64,000 nt of DNA from Stenotrophomonas acidaminiphila. GTDB lineage: Bacteria; Pseudomonadota; Gammaproteobacteria; Xanthomonadales; Xanthomonadaceae. The stretch lies in NCBI GenBank assembly GCA_002951995.1, contig CP019797.1, positions 327,001 to 391,000 on the forward strand. Reading direction: 5' to 3'. Under the pieces are notes generated by a model, which worked only from the letters and a program-made list of their open reading frames with translations, was not told the origin of the DNA and did no database searches. How positions within the stretch are numbered: position 1 is the stretch's first letter; every line of letters starts with the position of its first letter. The position numbers were made by a program, and so were the translations under genes. This document shows positions 57,035-64,000 of this stretch, in pieces.

Positions 57035-59554
57035 TCAGAACGGCGGCGCGTCGTCGGCCGCCGGTTTGCCCGCGGCCTTCACCACGGCTTTCTTGACGGC
57101 CTTCTTCGCCGTGCTCTTGGTGGCCGTGGCCTTCTTGGCCGCCGCCTTCCTGGCCGGTGCCTTCTTGGCGGCCGGCGTCTTCGGCGCGGCGTCCTTCTTC
57201 ACCGTGGTCTTCTTGACGGCGGCCTTCTTGGCCGCGGCCTTCTTTGCGCCGAAGCCCTTGCGCGCCGGCTTGCCGGTCTCGGCCATCAGCTGCTGGACCT
57301 CGGCCAGGGTCAGCGAGGCCGGCTCGCGGTCCTTGGGGATCTTGCCATTGAGGGTGCCGTCGCTGATGTAGGGCCCGAAACGGCCGTTGAGCACCTGGAT
57401 GTCCGAACCCTCGAACTCCTTGATGATGCGGTTGCGGGCGATCTCTTCCTTTTCCTCGATCAGGAACAGCGCGCGCGCCAGGTCGATCTTGTACGGATCG
57501 TCCTCCTTCTTCAGCGAGGCATAGGTGCTGCCGCGCTTGGCGAACGGGCCGAAGCGGCCGATGCCCACGCTCACTTCCTCGCCATTGGCGTCGGCGCCGA
57601 GCCTGCGCGGCATGTCGAACAGCTTCAGCGCGTCCTCCAGCGAGATGGAGTAGATGCTCTGGCCGGGCTGCAGCGAGGCGAACTTCGGCTTCTCCTCGTC
57701 ATCCACGGTGCCGATTTGCACCATCGGCCCGAAGCGGCCGATGCGCGCGCTCACTTCCTTGCCGCTGCCCGGGTCGGTGCCGAGCACGCGCGCGCTGCCC
57801 GCGTCGGTGCGGTCCAGCGATTCACTCTTGTCGCTGACCAGCTCCTTGAACGGGCCCCAGAAGCGCTCCATCAGCGGCACCCATTCCTCCTCGCCGCGCG
57901 ACACCGCGTCCAGCTCGTCCTCGAGCCGGGCGGTGAAGTCGTAGTCGACGTAGCGGGTGAAGTGGCTGGACAGGAACTTGCTGACCGCGCGGCCGACGTC
58001 GGTGGGCTTGAAGCTGCGGCCTTCCATCTCGGTGTACTTGCGGAACAGCAGGGTCTGGATGATCGAGGCGTAGGTCGAGGGGCGGCCGATGCCGTATTCC
58101 TCCAGCGCCTTGACCAGCGCCGCTTCGGTGAAGCGCGGCGGCGGCTGCGTGAAATGCTGTTCGGCGCCGATGCGTTCCAGCGGCACGTTGTCGCCGGGTT
58201 TCATCGCCGGCAGCTTGCGGCCTTCGTCCTCGTCCTCGGCATTCCTGCTGTCCTTGCCTTCCTCGTAGACGGCCAGGAAGCCGGGCACCACCACGGTGGT
58301 GCCGCTGGCGCGGAACACGTGTTCGCTGCCGGCGGACAGGTCGACGCTGACCGTGTTGAGCGTGGCCGGGATCATCTGGCAGGCCACGGCGCGCTTCCAG
58401 ATCAGCTCGTACAGCCGGCGCTCGTCGTCGGTCAGGAACCTGGCCACCTGCGCCGGTGTGCGCAGCGCCGAGGTCGGGCGCACCGCTTCGTGCGCTTCCT
58501 GGGCGTTCTTGCTCTTGGTGGTGTAGGTGTTGGGCTTGTCCGGCAGCGAGGCGGTGCCGTAGTCGCGGGCGATCACGTCGCGGATCTCGACCAGCGCGTC
58601 CTGCGACAGGTTCACCGAGTCGGTACGCATGTAGGAGATCAGGCCGACGGTGCCTTCCTCGCCGATCGCCACGCCTTCGTACAGCTTCTGCGCCACCTGC
58701 ATGGTCTTGCGCGTGGTGAAGCCGAGCTTGCGCGAGGCTTCCTGCTGCAGGGTGGAGGTGGTGAACGGCGGCGCCGGGCGACGCTTGCGCTCCTTGCTGG
58801 CGACGTCGGTGACGTGCAGGCGGCCCTGCGCGGCCTGCTGGATGCGCAGGCGCGCGGCCTCGGCGGTGTCGCCGTCGGTGATGGTGAACTGCTCGAACTT
58901 CTGCCCGTCCAGCTTTATCAGCTTGGCCGAGAAATGCTGGGTCGGATGCGCGCAGTCGGCCTGGATCGACCAGTACTCGCGGGCCTTGAACGCCTCGATC
59001 TCCTCTTCGCGCTCGACGATCATGCGCAGCGCCGGGCTCTGCACGCGGCCGGCGGACAGGCCGCGCTGCACCTTGCGCCACAGCACCGGGGAGAGGTTGA
59101 AGCCGACCAGGTAGTCCAGCGCGCGCCGCGCCTGCTGGGCGTCGACCAGGTTGTCGGCGATGGCGCGCGGCTGCGCCATCGCCTCCTTGATCGCGCGCGG
59201 GGTGATCTCGGTGAAGACCACGCGCTGCATCGACTTGTCCTTCAGCAGCCCGCGTTCCTTCAGGATCTCGGCGATGTGCCAGCTGATGGCCTCGCCCTCG
59301 CGGTCCGGGTCGGTCGCCAGGAAGATGTCGTCGGCGCCCTTGGCGGCCTTGGCGATGGCCTCGACGTGCTTCTCGTTCTTCTCGATCAGGTCGTAGCGCA
59401 TCGCGAAGCCGTGGTCCGGATCGACCGCGCCTTCCTTTGGGACCAGGTCGCGCACGTGCCCATACGAGGCCAGGACGGTGAAGTCCTTGCCGAGGTATTT
59501 GTTGATCGTCTTGGCCTTGGCGGGCGATTCGACGATGAGCAGGTGCTTGGGCAT
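57035..59554 (-). CDS. topA: DNA topoisomerase I with lysine/alanine-rich tail
   Basis: An 839-residue type IA topoisomerase that relaxes negative supercoils. The Toprim domain (LLIVESPAKAKTINKYLG, FLATDPDREGEAISWH), the active-site Tyr in GLISYMRTDSVNLS (about residue 304) and the strand-gate regions are complete. Instead of zinc fingers the C-terminus has three cysteine-free topoisomerase C-terminal repeats (SARIGRFGPMVQIG, VGIGRFGPFAKRGSTYASL, LNGRFGPYISDGTLNG) and then an about 65-residue tail of Lys/Ala/Thr (AAKKAAVKKTTVKKDA type), like histone-H1-type tails, which probably grips DNA or RNA polymerase. The start MPKHLLIVESPAKA was chosen by homology. Confidence 0.96.
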   Translation of the reverse strand: MPKHLLIVESPAKAKTINKYLGKDFTVLASYGHVRDLVPKEGAVDPDHGFAMRYDLIEKNEKHVEAIAKAAKGADDIFLATDPDREGEAISWHIAEILKERGLLKDKSMQRVVFTEITPRAIKEAMAQPRAIADNLVDAQQARRALDYLVGFNLSPVLWRKVQRGLSAGRVQSPALRMIVEREEEIEAFKAREYWSIQADCAHPTQHFSAKLIKLDGQKFEQFTITDGDTAEAARLRIQQAAQGRLHVTDVASKERKRRPAPPFTTSTLQQEASRKLGFTTRKTMQVAQKLYEGVAIGEEGTVGLISYMRTDSVNLSQDALVEIRDVIARDYGTASLPDKPNTYTTKSKNAQEAHEAVRPTSALRTPAQVARFLTDDERRLYELIWKRAVACQMIPATLNTVSVDLSAGSEHVFRASGTTVVVPGFLAVYEEGKDSRNAEDEDEGRKLPAMKPGDNVPLERIGAEQHFTQPPPRFTEAALVKALEEYGIGRPSTYASIIQTLLFRKYTEMEGRSFKPTDVGRAVSKFLSSHFTRYVDYDFTARLEDELDAVSRGEEEWVPLMERFWGPFKELVSDKSESLDRTDAGSARVLGTDPGSGKEVSARIGRFGPMVQIGTVDDEEKPKFASLQPGQSIYSISLEDALKLFDMPRRLGADANGEEVSVGIGRFGPFAKRGSTYASLKKEDDPYKIDLARALFLIEEKEEIARNRIIKEFEGSDIQVLNGRFGPYISDGTLNGKIPKDREPASLTLAEVQQLMAETGKPARKGFGAKKAAAKKAAVKKTTVKKDAAPKTPAAKKAPARKAAAKKATATKSTAKKAVKKAVVKAAGKPAADDAPPF

Positions 59555-59654
59555 GTCAGTGGGTTCTTGCGGGGAGGGCGGGGCCCGGTGGGGGGCGCTA
59601 GGGTGGCGCAAACGCGCCCGATAGTGAAGCCGCGGGGCCGATGCGGAGATGCGC

Positions 59655-59679
59655 AACGCCCGGGCAGGGCCCGGGCGTT
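59655..59679 (-). terminator. Hairpin after the RDD protein gene
   Basis: An 11-bp perfect stem (AACGCCCGGGC / GCCCGGGCGTT, 3-base loop) lies 61 bases past the end of the RDD gene and 100 bases before topA. It lacks a T tract. Confidence 0.5.
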
Positions 59680-59740
59680 CAGCTTTCCTTGTCCAGAGAA
59701 ATCACGGAGAGGCCGCCGTTGTCAAGCGGCGGCATGTGAC

Positions 59741-60661
59741 TCAGCTGAAGTTGGAGGCGGCGATGCCGATGATCGCCAGCAGCGCGACGATGCCCACCAG
59801 CACCATCACGCCGAACAGCGACAGGATCACGATGGTCACCGTGCCCAGCCCGCGCTGCTGCCACTCCGGGTGGTCGGTGAAGGCCCATTTGTCCACCACC
59901 AGGGTGTCGCAGATCATGTCGTGCAGGCTCTGCTTGCGCTCGGTGAAGGCGGCCATCAGGTAGCCGATGCACAGAATCAGGCCGCTGAGCATGGCCGCGA
60001 AGTAGCGGCCGATGCCGCGGGCGATGGTGATCCGCTCGCCGTTGCTGCGCACCACCTTGATGCCCACCGCCATCTTGCCCAGGGTGGCCTTGCCGGACGA
60101 GGCATGGAAGACCGCGTAGTAGGCGGCGGCCAGGCCGATGGAGACCAGGTTGGTCAGCAGCTGGATCGCGATGAAACCCGCGCCCATGGCGTCGCTGCCG
60201 CCGCCGATGCCGGCCATGCCGATGCCCAGCACCATGCCGATGCCCATCGCGATCACGCCGCCGACGATGCCCACGACCAGGCTGTCGATGAAATAGGCCG
60301 CCACGCGCTTCCAGAAGCCGGCGTAGACGATCTCGCCGCCGCCGACCACCGTTTCGCCGGTGGCGGCGCTGGTGGGCGCGGCATAGGGCGACTGCGCCGC
60401 CGCACTGGCCTTGGCGACGGCGCTGCCGTCCTCGATCGCCTGGTAATCCGCGCGCAGGTCGATGCCGGTACCGGCGGCCGCCGGCACCAGCAGCTGCAGC
60501 TCCTCGGCCATCGCCGAGAGCGGCTGCCACTGCGACATGCCTTCGCGCCAGACCAGGCTGCCCAGGTCCAGCTCGTTCCTGCGGAACTTGTCGCGCAGCA
60601 CGTCGGCTTCGACCGGCCCATGCCGCTCGCGCTGCGCATCGGCGTAATACCACTGACTCAT
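59741..60661 (-). CDS. GYF_2 (DUF4339) - RDD membrane protein
   Basis: A 306-residue protein. The N-terminal GYF_2/DUF4339 domain (SQWYYADAQRERHGPVEADV ... WREGMSQWQPLSAMAEEL, residues about 3-55) is a putative peptide-binding domain on the cytoplasmic side. It is followed by an RDD domain with several membrane segments (GFWKRVAAYFIDSLVVGIVG from about residue 112, then GKATLGKMAVGIKVV with the conserved Arg/Asp pattern) and a final membrane helix. GGGGAAT precedes the ATG. Partner and role are unknown; it lies 33 bases after a second GYF_2 gene. Confidence 0.88.
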   Translation of the reverse strand: MSQWYYADAQRERHGPVEADVLRDKFRRNELDLGSLVWREGMSQWQPLSAMAEELQLLVPAAAGTGIDLRADYQAIEDGSAVAKASAAAQSPYAAPTSAATGETVVGGGEIVYAGFWKRVAAYFIDSLVVGIVGGVIAMGIGMVLGIGMAGIGGGSDAMGAGFIAIQLLTNLVSIGLAAAYYAVFHASSGKATLGKMAVGIKVVRSNGERITIARGIGRYFAAMLSGLILCIGYLMAAFTERKQSLHDMICDTLVVDKWAFTDHPEWQQRGLGTVTIVILSLFGVMVLVGIVALLAIIGIAASNFS

Positions 60662-60694
60662 CAATATTCCCCTGTGAAGTGTGTGCGTCCCGGC

Positions 60695-61393
60695 TCAGCC
60701 GCGGCACTGGGCTGGCAGATGTTGGTCCGCCACGTCGGACCGGCATGTCCAGGTGGCGGTCTGCGTATCGTAGTCGAGCCAGAGGTGCTTGCCGTCAAGC
60801 GCCTGCCTGCCGGGCACCTGGAAACGCGCCTCCACGCCGCAGTGGCCGTTCTCGAAACGGCCGATGCGCGCGCTTGCGACATCGCCGGCGGCGTAGCTTT
60901 CCGGGCTGTGGAAGCCACTGTCGCCGTTGACCGGGCAGTGGCCGCTGGCGCTGGCGAACCGCGCCACGTCCTGGGTGAGTGGCTGCAGCTGCGCCCACGC
61001 CGCGGTCACCTTCGCGCGGGTCAGGTAGCTGTTGTAGGTGGGTATGGCGATGGCGGCCAGAATGCCGCCGATCGCCAGCAGCGCGACGCCCGCAACCGCG
61101 GCGATGATGCCGGCCACGGCGCACCCGGACAGTCCGGGCCGTGGCGGCGCCGGAGCGACGATAGGTGCCTGTTGCACCGGCGGTGGTAGCGGCGGCGCGG
61201 AGGATTGGCCCGCGGGCATGTCCAGGCCGAGCTCGGCGGCGAAGTCGGCCAGTGGCCGCCAGTCGCTGGCGCCCTCGCGCCAGACCAGGGTGTCGCCGGC
61301 GATGCGGTTGGAGCGGAACAGCTCGACGATGCTCGCTGCGGGCAGGGGGCCGCGGCGTTCGCGGTTGCCCTCGGCATAGAACCACTGGCTCAC
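60695..61393 (-). CDS. GYF_2 (DUF4339) domain joined to a type IV pilin-like domain
   Basis: A 232-residue protein with a GTG start 4 bases after AAGGAGTCCCC. Residues about 1-55 form a GYF_2 domain (SQWFYAEGNRERRGPLP ... WREGASDWRPLADFAAEL) very like that of the next gene. After a Pro-rich linker comes a hydrophobic helix whose end (GGILAAIAIPTYNSYLTRAK) is almost identical in style to the N-terminal helix of type IV pilins, then TAAWAQLQPLTQDVARFASAS and a small Cys-containing globular part as in minor pilins. No prepilin peptidase site is present, because the helix is internal. Function unknown. Confidence 0.82.
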   Translation of the reverse strand: MSQWFYAEGNRERRGPLPAASIVELFRSNRIAGDTLVWREGASDWRPLADFAAELGLDMPAGQSSAPPLPPPVQQAPIVAPAPPRPGLSGCAVAGIIAAVAGVALLAIGGILAAIAIPTYNSYLTRAKVTAAWAQLQPLTQDVARFASASGHCPVNGDSGFHSPESYAAGDVASARIGRFENGHCGVEARFQVPGRQALDGKHLWLDYDTQTATWTCRSDVADQHLPAQCRG

Positions 61394-61563
61394 GGGGACT
61401 CCTTGTGGCTGTCCAGGGTGGGGCGCGTCGTGGCGCGCAGGGATGTCCTTTCCGCTACCCGCGCCTGCACCGGCGGGCCCGGCGTGCCGCCAGGAGTCGG
61501 GCGGCGGGGTCGCCAGCGCCGCGCGGGCGCTCACGGTGGCGTGATGCGCCACGCCGTCGATCC

Positions 61564-62037
61564 TCAGTGCAGCGGCTCGGGCTCGTCGACGAACATCTGC
61601 GTTTCCATCCACGCATAGGCGGCTTCCGCGCCCGGCTGGTTGAACAGCACCATCAGCACCACCCACTTGAGGTCGTCCAGGTCCAGTTCGTCCTGGTCCA
61701 GCGCCATCGCCCGGTCCAGCACCAGTTCGCGCTGGTCGGCATCGAGGATGCCGTGCTGTTCCAGGAACAGCAGGAACCCGCGGCTCTCCACGTCCAGCTT
61801 GTCCAGCTCCGGGCCATGGAAGATGCGTACCGGCCCGTCCACCCGCGCCTGGCCCACGGCCGGGCGCTGCTCGGCCAGGGCATCGAGCCAGTCGAAGGCC
61901 TTGCTGATCTCGGTGGGGCTGAAACCGGCCTGGATCAGGCCGTTCTGCAGGGAGTCGCGGTCTCGGATGAGATCGGCGTCCTCGCTGAAATAGTGTTCGA
62001 ACAGATACAGCAGGACGTCCAGGATGCTCTCTTTCAT
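61564..62037 (-). CDS. smg: Smg protein (DUF494)
   Basis: A 157-residue protein matching the Smg family throughout ([72 protein letters not shown]). Its function is not known, but it is regularly found between dprA and topA, as here. An alternative in-frame ATG lies 18 bases upstream; the chosen one has GAGG close before it. Confidence 0.93.
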   Translation of the reverse strand: MKESILDVLLYLFEHYFSEDADLIRDRDSLQNGLIQAGFSPTEISKAFDWLDALAEQRPAVGQARVDGPVRIFHGPELDKLDVESRGFLLFLEQHGILDADQRELVLDRAMALDQDELDLDDLKWVVLMVLFNQPGAEAAYAWMETQMFVDEPEPLH

Positions 62038-62080
62038 TGCCTCGGCCTGCGCCATGCGGCGCTGTGGAGGTGAAGGAACC

Positions 62081-63232
62081 TCAGGTGCGGGTGTAGCAGC
62101 CGTATGCGGACGACACCTTCCCTTCCAGTTCCATGACCAGCAGCATGGATGACAGCCTGCTGGCCGTCAATCCAGTGCGCCTGATCAACGAATCCATACC
62201 GGTTGGGTCGTAACCCAGCGCATTCCACAAGCACTGGTAGTCCGGATCCGGTGGGGTGGGGGCCGGGCAAGGGCTGCCCGGGGCCTCAGGGATGGGGGTC
62301 AGTAACCGGTTTTGCAAGGCGCCCGCCAGTTCGCCGGCCAGATTGGCCACGCCTTCCACAATGTCCGCCGGTTGTGTCACCAGGATTGCACCGTCGCGTA
62401 TCAGGCGATGGCAGCCGCACGCCATGGCGTTGCCGATCGATCCGGGCACCGCGAACACTTCACGACCGGCTTCGGCCGCCAGCCGCGCGGTGATCAGCGC
62501 GCCGGAGCGCGCGGCGGCTTCGACCACCACCGTGCCCAGGCACAGCGCGGCGAGCAGCCGGTTGCGGGCGGGAAACTGGCCGTTGCGCGGTGGCGTGCCG
62601 GGCGGGTACTCGCTGACCACCGCGCCGGTCGCGGCGACCTGCTCCTGGAGCGGGGCATGGCGGCGTGGGTACGCCAGGTCCGGGCCGGTGCCGATCACCG
62701 CGAACGTGGCACCGCCGGCATCCAGCGCGGCACGGTGGGCGGCGGCGTCGATGCCGGCGGCCAGGCCGCTGCCGATCGCCAGCCCGCCCGCCGACAGTTC
62801 GCGCGCGAACGCGTAGGCGTTGTCGCAGCCCCCTGCGCTGGGATTGCGGCTGCCGACGATGGCGATGGCCGGCTGCCACAGGCAGGCCGGGTCGCCATCG
62901 ACGAACAGGGCCAGCGGGGGATTCGGGCAACGCCGCAGCAGGGGCGGGTAGTCCTCATCGCCCCAGCCGAGCAGGTGGTGGCGCGGATGCTCCAGCCAGC
63001 GACGTGCCTGCGCCATGCGCGCCGGTGCCGGCGCGACCAGCGCCTGCGCCTGCTGCCGGTCCAGGCCGACGGCCTGCCACGCGGGGCGCCCGGCAGCCAG
63101 CGCGTGGCGTGCGCTGCCGCAGTGGTCGAGCAGATCACGCAGCGGCCGGGCGCTGCCGCCGGCCAGCACCAGCGCCAGCAGCGCCTGGGCTTCGTCTGCG
63201 CACGCGCCGGCAGGGTCGGGAAAGGCGGGCAT
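62081..63232 (-). CDS. dprA: DNA-processing protein DprA (Smf)
   Basis: A 383-residue protein that binds incoming single-stranded DNA and loads RecA during natural transformation. It has an N-terminal SAM-like part, the Rossmann-type DprA core ([97 protein letters not shown]) and a C-terminal winged-helix domain ([20 protein letters not shown]). It lies between the LysM gene and smg on the same strand, the usual order. Confidence 0.95.
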   Translation of the reverse strand: MPAFPDPAGACADEAQALLALVLAGGSARPLRDLLDHCGSARHALAAGRPAWQAVGLDRQQAQALVAPAPARMAQARRWLEHPRHHLLGWGDEDYPPLLRRCPNPPLALFVDGDPACLWQPAIAIVGSRNPSAGGCDNAYAFARELSAGGLAIGSGLAAGIDAAAHRAALDAGGATFAVIGTGPDLAYPRRHAPLQEQVAATGAVVSEYPPGTPPRNGQFPARNRLLAALCLGTVVVEAAARSGALITARLAAEAGREVFAVPGSIGNAMACGCHRLIRDGAILVTQPADIVEGVANLAGELAGALQNRLLTPIPEAPGSPCPAPTPPDPDYQCLWNALGYDPTGMDSLIRRTGLTASRLSSMLLVMELEGKVSSAYGCYTRT

Positions 63233-63249
63233 GCGCGGATGCTGGCCCG

Positions 63250-63281
63250 GAAACGACGACGGCGCCCTCGGGCGCCGTCGT
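63250..63281 (-). terminator. Hairpin between the LysM gene and dprA
   Basis: A 12-bp perfect stem (ACGACGGCGCCC / GGGCGCCGTCGT, 2-base loop) lies in the 77-base gap and, on the minus strand, is followed by CGTTTCC. It could end LysM-gene transcription or lower readthrough into dprA. Confidence 0.65.
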
Positions 63282-63309
63282 GCTGCTGCATCGGATTACG
63301 CCGCGCCGC

Positions 63310-64000
63310 CTACTGCGCGTCCGGATGCTTGAGCTCGTAACCCACGCGCGCCGGCTTGGTGCCTTCCATCACCAGCGCATAGCTGACCCGGTCGAAGGTG
63401 CGGAACACCATGGCGTGCGCCGCATACTCGGCCGGCAGCGACACGCGGCCAGCACCGGGCTTGAGCCCGTCGTCGGTGCGCGACGTGGCCATGCCGGTCA
63501 CGCGGTCGGTGACATGGCGGCCGCTGCGCCAGACCGAGAACACGGTGCCGTTGTCGATGCCGTCGCGGGCGCCGCCGGAAATGGCGATGACGTCGCGCGG
63601 ACCGCCCGAGGTGAGGGCGTCGGCCACGGCCAGGACGCGCAGGTGGCCGTCCGCGACCGCCGCGCTGGGGGCGTGCGGCACGAACTGCAGGTCGTAGGGG
63701 CTGGCCTGCACCGGGACCAGGCGGTCGCCGGCGCGCACTTCGCGGCCGCTGGCCTGCAGCAGCAGGGTGCTGGTCTCGTGCTCGCCGTTGCCGACGCGGG
63801 TGACCGTGCCGGTGGCGACCTGGGCCAGCTCGTAGCCCAGCAGTTCGTGGCGGTCGCTGCTGGCCACGTAGCTCCGCCACAGGTCGCCGGTGAACGGGGT
63901 CACGTTGCCGCGCTCGTCCAGGTCGTCGCTGGGCTTGGGCTGGCCGTACCGCACCGTGGGCCGCAGCACGGCATAGCGCTGGCCGGCCTGTGCGCCCTGC
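63310..64000 (-). CDS. LysM peptidoglycan-binding protein gene upstream of dprA (C-terminal part)
   Basis: The frame is open to the window edge, so the N-terminus and the LysM domain itself are outside. The 229 visible residues match the long C-terminal part of the LysM-domain proteins found next to dprA in Xanthomonadaceae (RHELLGYELAQVATGTVTRV, GREVRAGDRLVPV, AISGGARDGIDNGTVFSVWR, MVFRTFDRVSYALVMEGTKP). It is probably periplasmic; function unknown. The LysM assignment rests on gene order and on the resemblance of this C-terminal part. Confidence 0.7.
   Translation of the reverse strand, partial: QGAQAGQRYAVLRPTVRYGQPKPSDDLDERGNVTPFTGDLWRSYVASSDRHELLGYELAQVATGTVTRVGNGEHETSTLLLQASGREVRAGDRLVPVQASPYDLQFVPHAPSAAVADGHLRVLAVADALTSGGPRDVIAISGGARDGIDNGTVFSVWRSGRHVTDRVTGMATSRTDDGLKPGAGRVSLPAEYAAHAMVFRTFDRVSYALVMEGTKPARVGYELKHPDAQ

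Noticed and set aside
56849-61189. An open frame of about 1446 codons on the plus strand opposite tsaC, topA and the GYF_2 genes
   Set aside because: It lies wholly antisense to well-supported genes, its composition (His, Gln, Gly, Ala, Val, Arg) is that of a GC-codon shadow and no domain is recognisable.

Overview
This is a high-GC stretch of a gammaproteobacterial chromosome, most like the Xanthomonadaceae (Stenotrophomonas / Xanthomonas / Pseudoxanthomonas type). The evidence is the gene content and order (trxA next to rho and divergent from rhlB; ftsEX followed by rpoH; LysM gene, dprA, smg, topA and tsaC in series; monomeric icd next to aceK), a mannoside-utilisation locus built around a TonB-dependent receptor, and a GTAG-headed palindromic repeat of the kind known from Stenotrophomonas. 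I see no phage, insertion sequence, CRISPR array, rRNA or tRNA.

Layout. 1-8.9 kb: the 3' part of a DUF1338 (HglS/YdcJ-like) dioxygenase gene, then a convergent tripartite RND efflux operon (adaptor plus two different inner-membrane pumps, no outer-membrane channel). 9-12.4 kb: an exported M20 amidohydrolase, queF, a small LysM protein and a lipoprotein. 12.6-17.7 kb: monomeric NADP isocitrate dehydrogenase, its kinase/phosphatase AceK and a TonB-C-like protein. 17.8-26.4 kb: housekeeping genes rho, trxA, rhlB, ftsEX, a two-receiver response regulator, ung and rpoH; rpoH has a textbook extracytoplasmic-stress (sigma-E type) promoter. 26.5-29.9 kb: a GFA-family protein, type II NADH dehydrogenase, an NYN-LOTUS protein and a glutathione transferase.

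30-45.4 kb is the main accessory feature: a mannoside / high-mannose glycan utilisation locus. A TonB-dependent receptor (minus strand) faces GH92 alpha-mannosidase, a LacI-type regulator, a FucP-type sugar/H+ symporter, a fructokinase, an AGE-family mannose isomerase, GH2 beta-mannosidase and GH47 alpha-mannosidase. The inferred route is uptake by the receptor, trimming in the periplasm to mannose, import by the symporter, isomerisation to fructose and phosphorylation to fructose-6-phosphate. Five copies of a palindrome, TTNNATCGATNNAA (one with a single mismatch), sit in the divergent intergenic region and at the starts of two genes of the operon, and are the likely LacI-family operators.

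45.5-55.6 kb: a serine beta-lactamase-like hydrolase, priA, an AT-rich intergenic region with DnaA boxes and an IHF consensus site, a sigma-region-4-like membrane protein with a DUF3106 partner, a MATE exporter, sppA, a small lipoprotein and a short-chain dehydrogenase. 55.6-64 kb: a minus-strand cluster LysM gene (cut by the window edge), dprA, smg, two GYF_2 (DUF4339) proteins (one ending in a pilin-like domain, one in an RDD domain), topA, tsaC and a DUF4124 protein.

A caution about the whole window: eight places in seven genes (LysM gene, rho, ung twice, GFA, ndh, GH47, sppA) are each repaired by adding one base to a G or C run of 4-6. Because rho is normally essential and all events go in the same direction, systematic under-calling of homopolymers in the assembly is the simplest explanation, and these genes are probably intact in the living organism.
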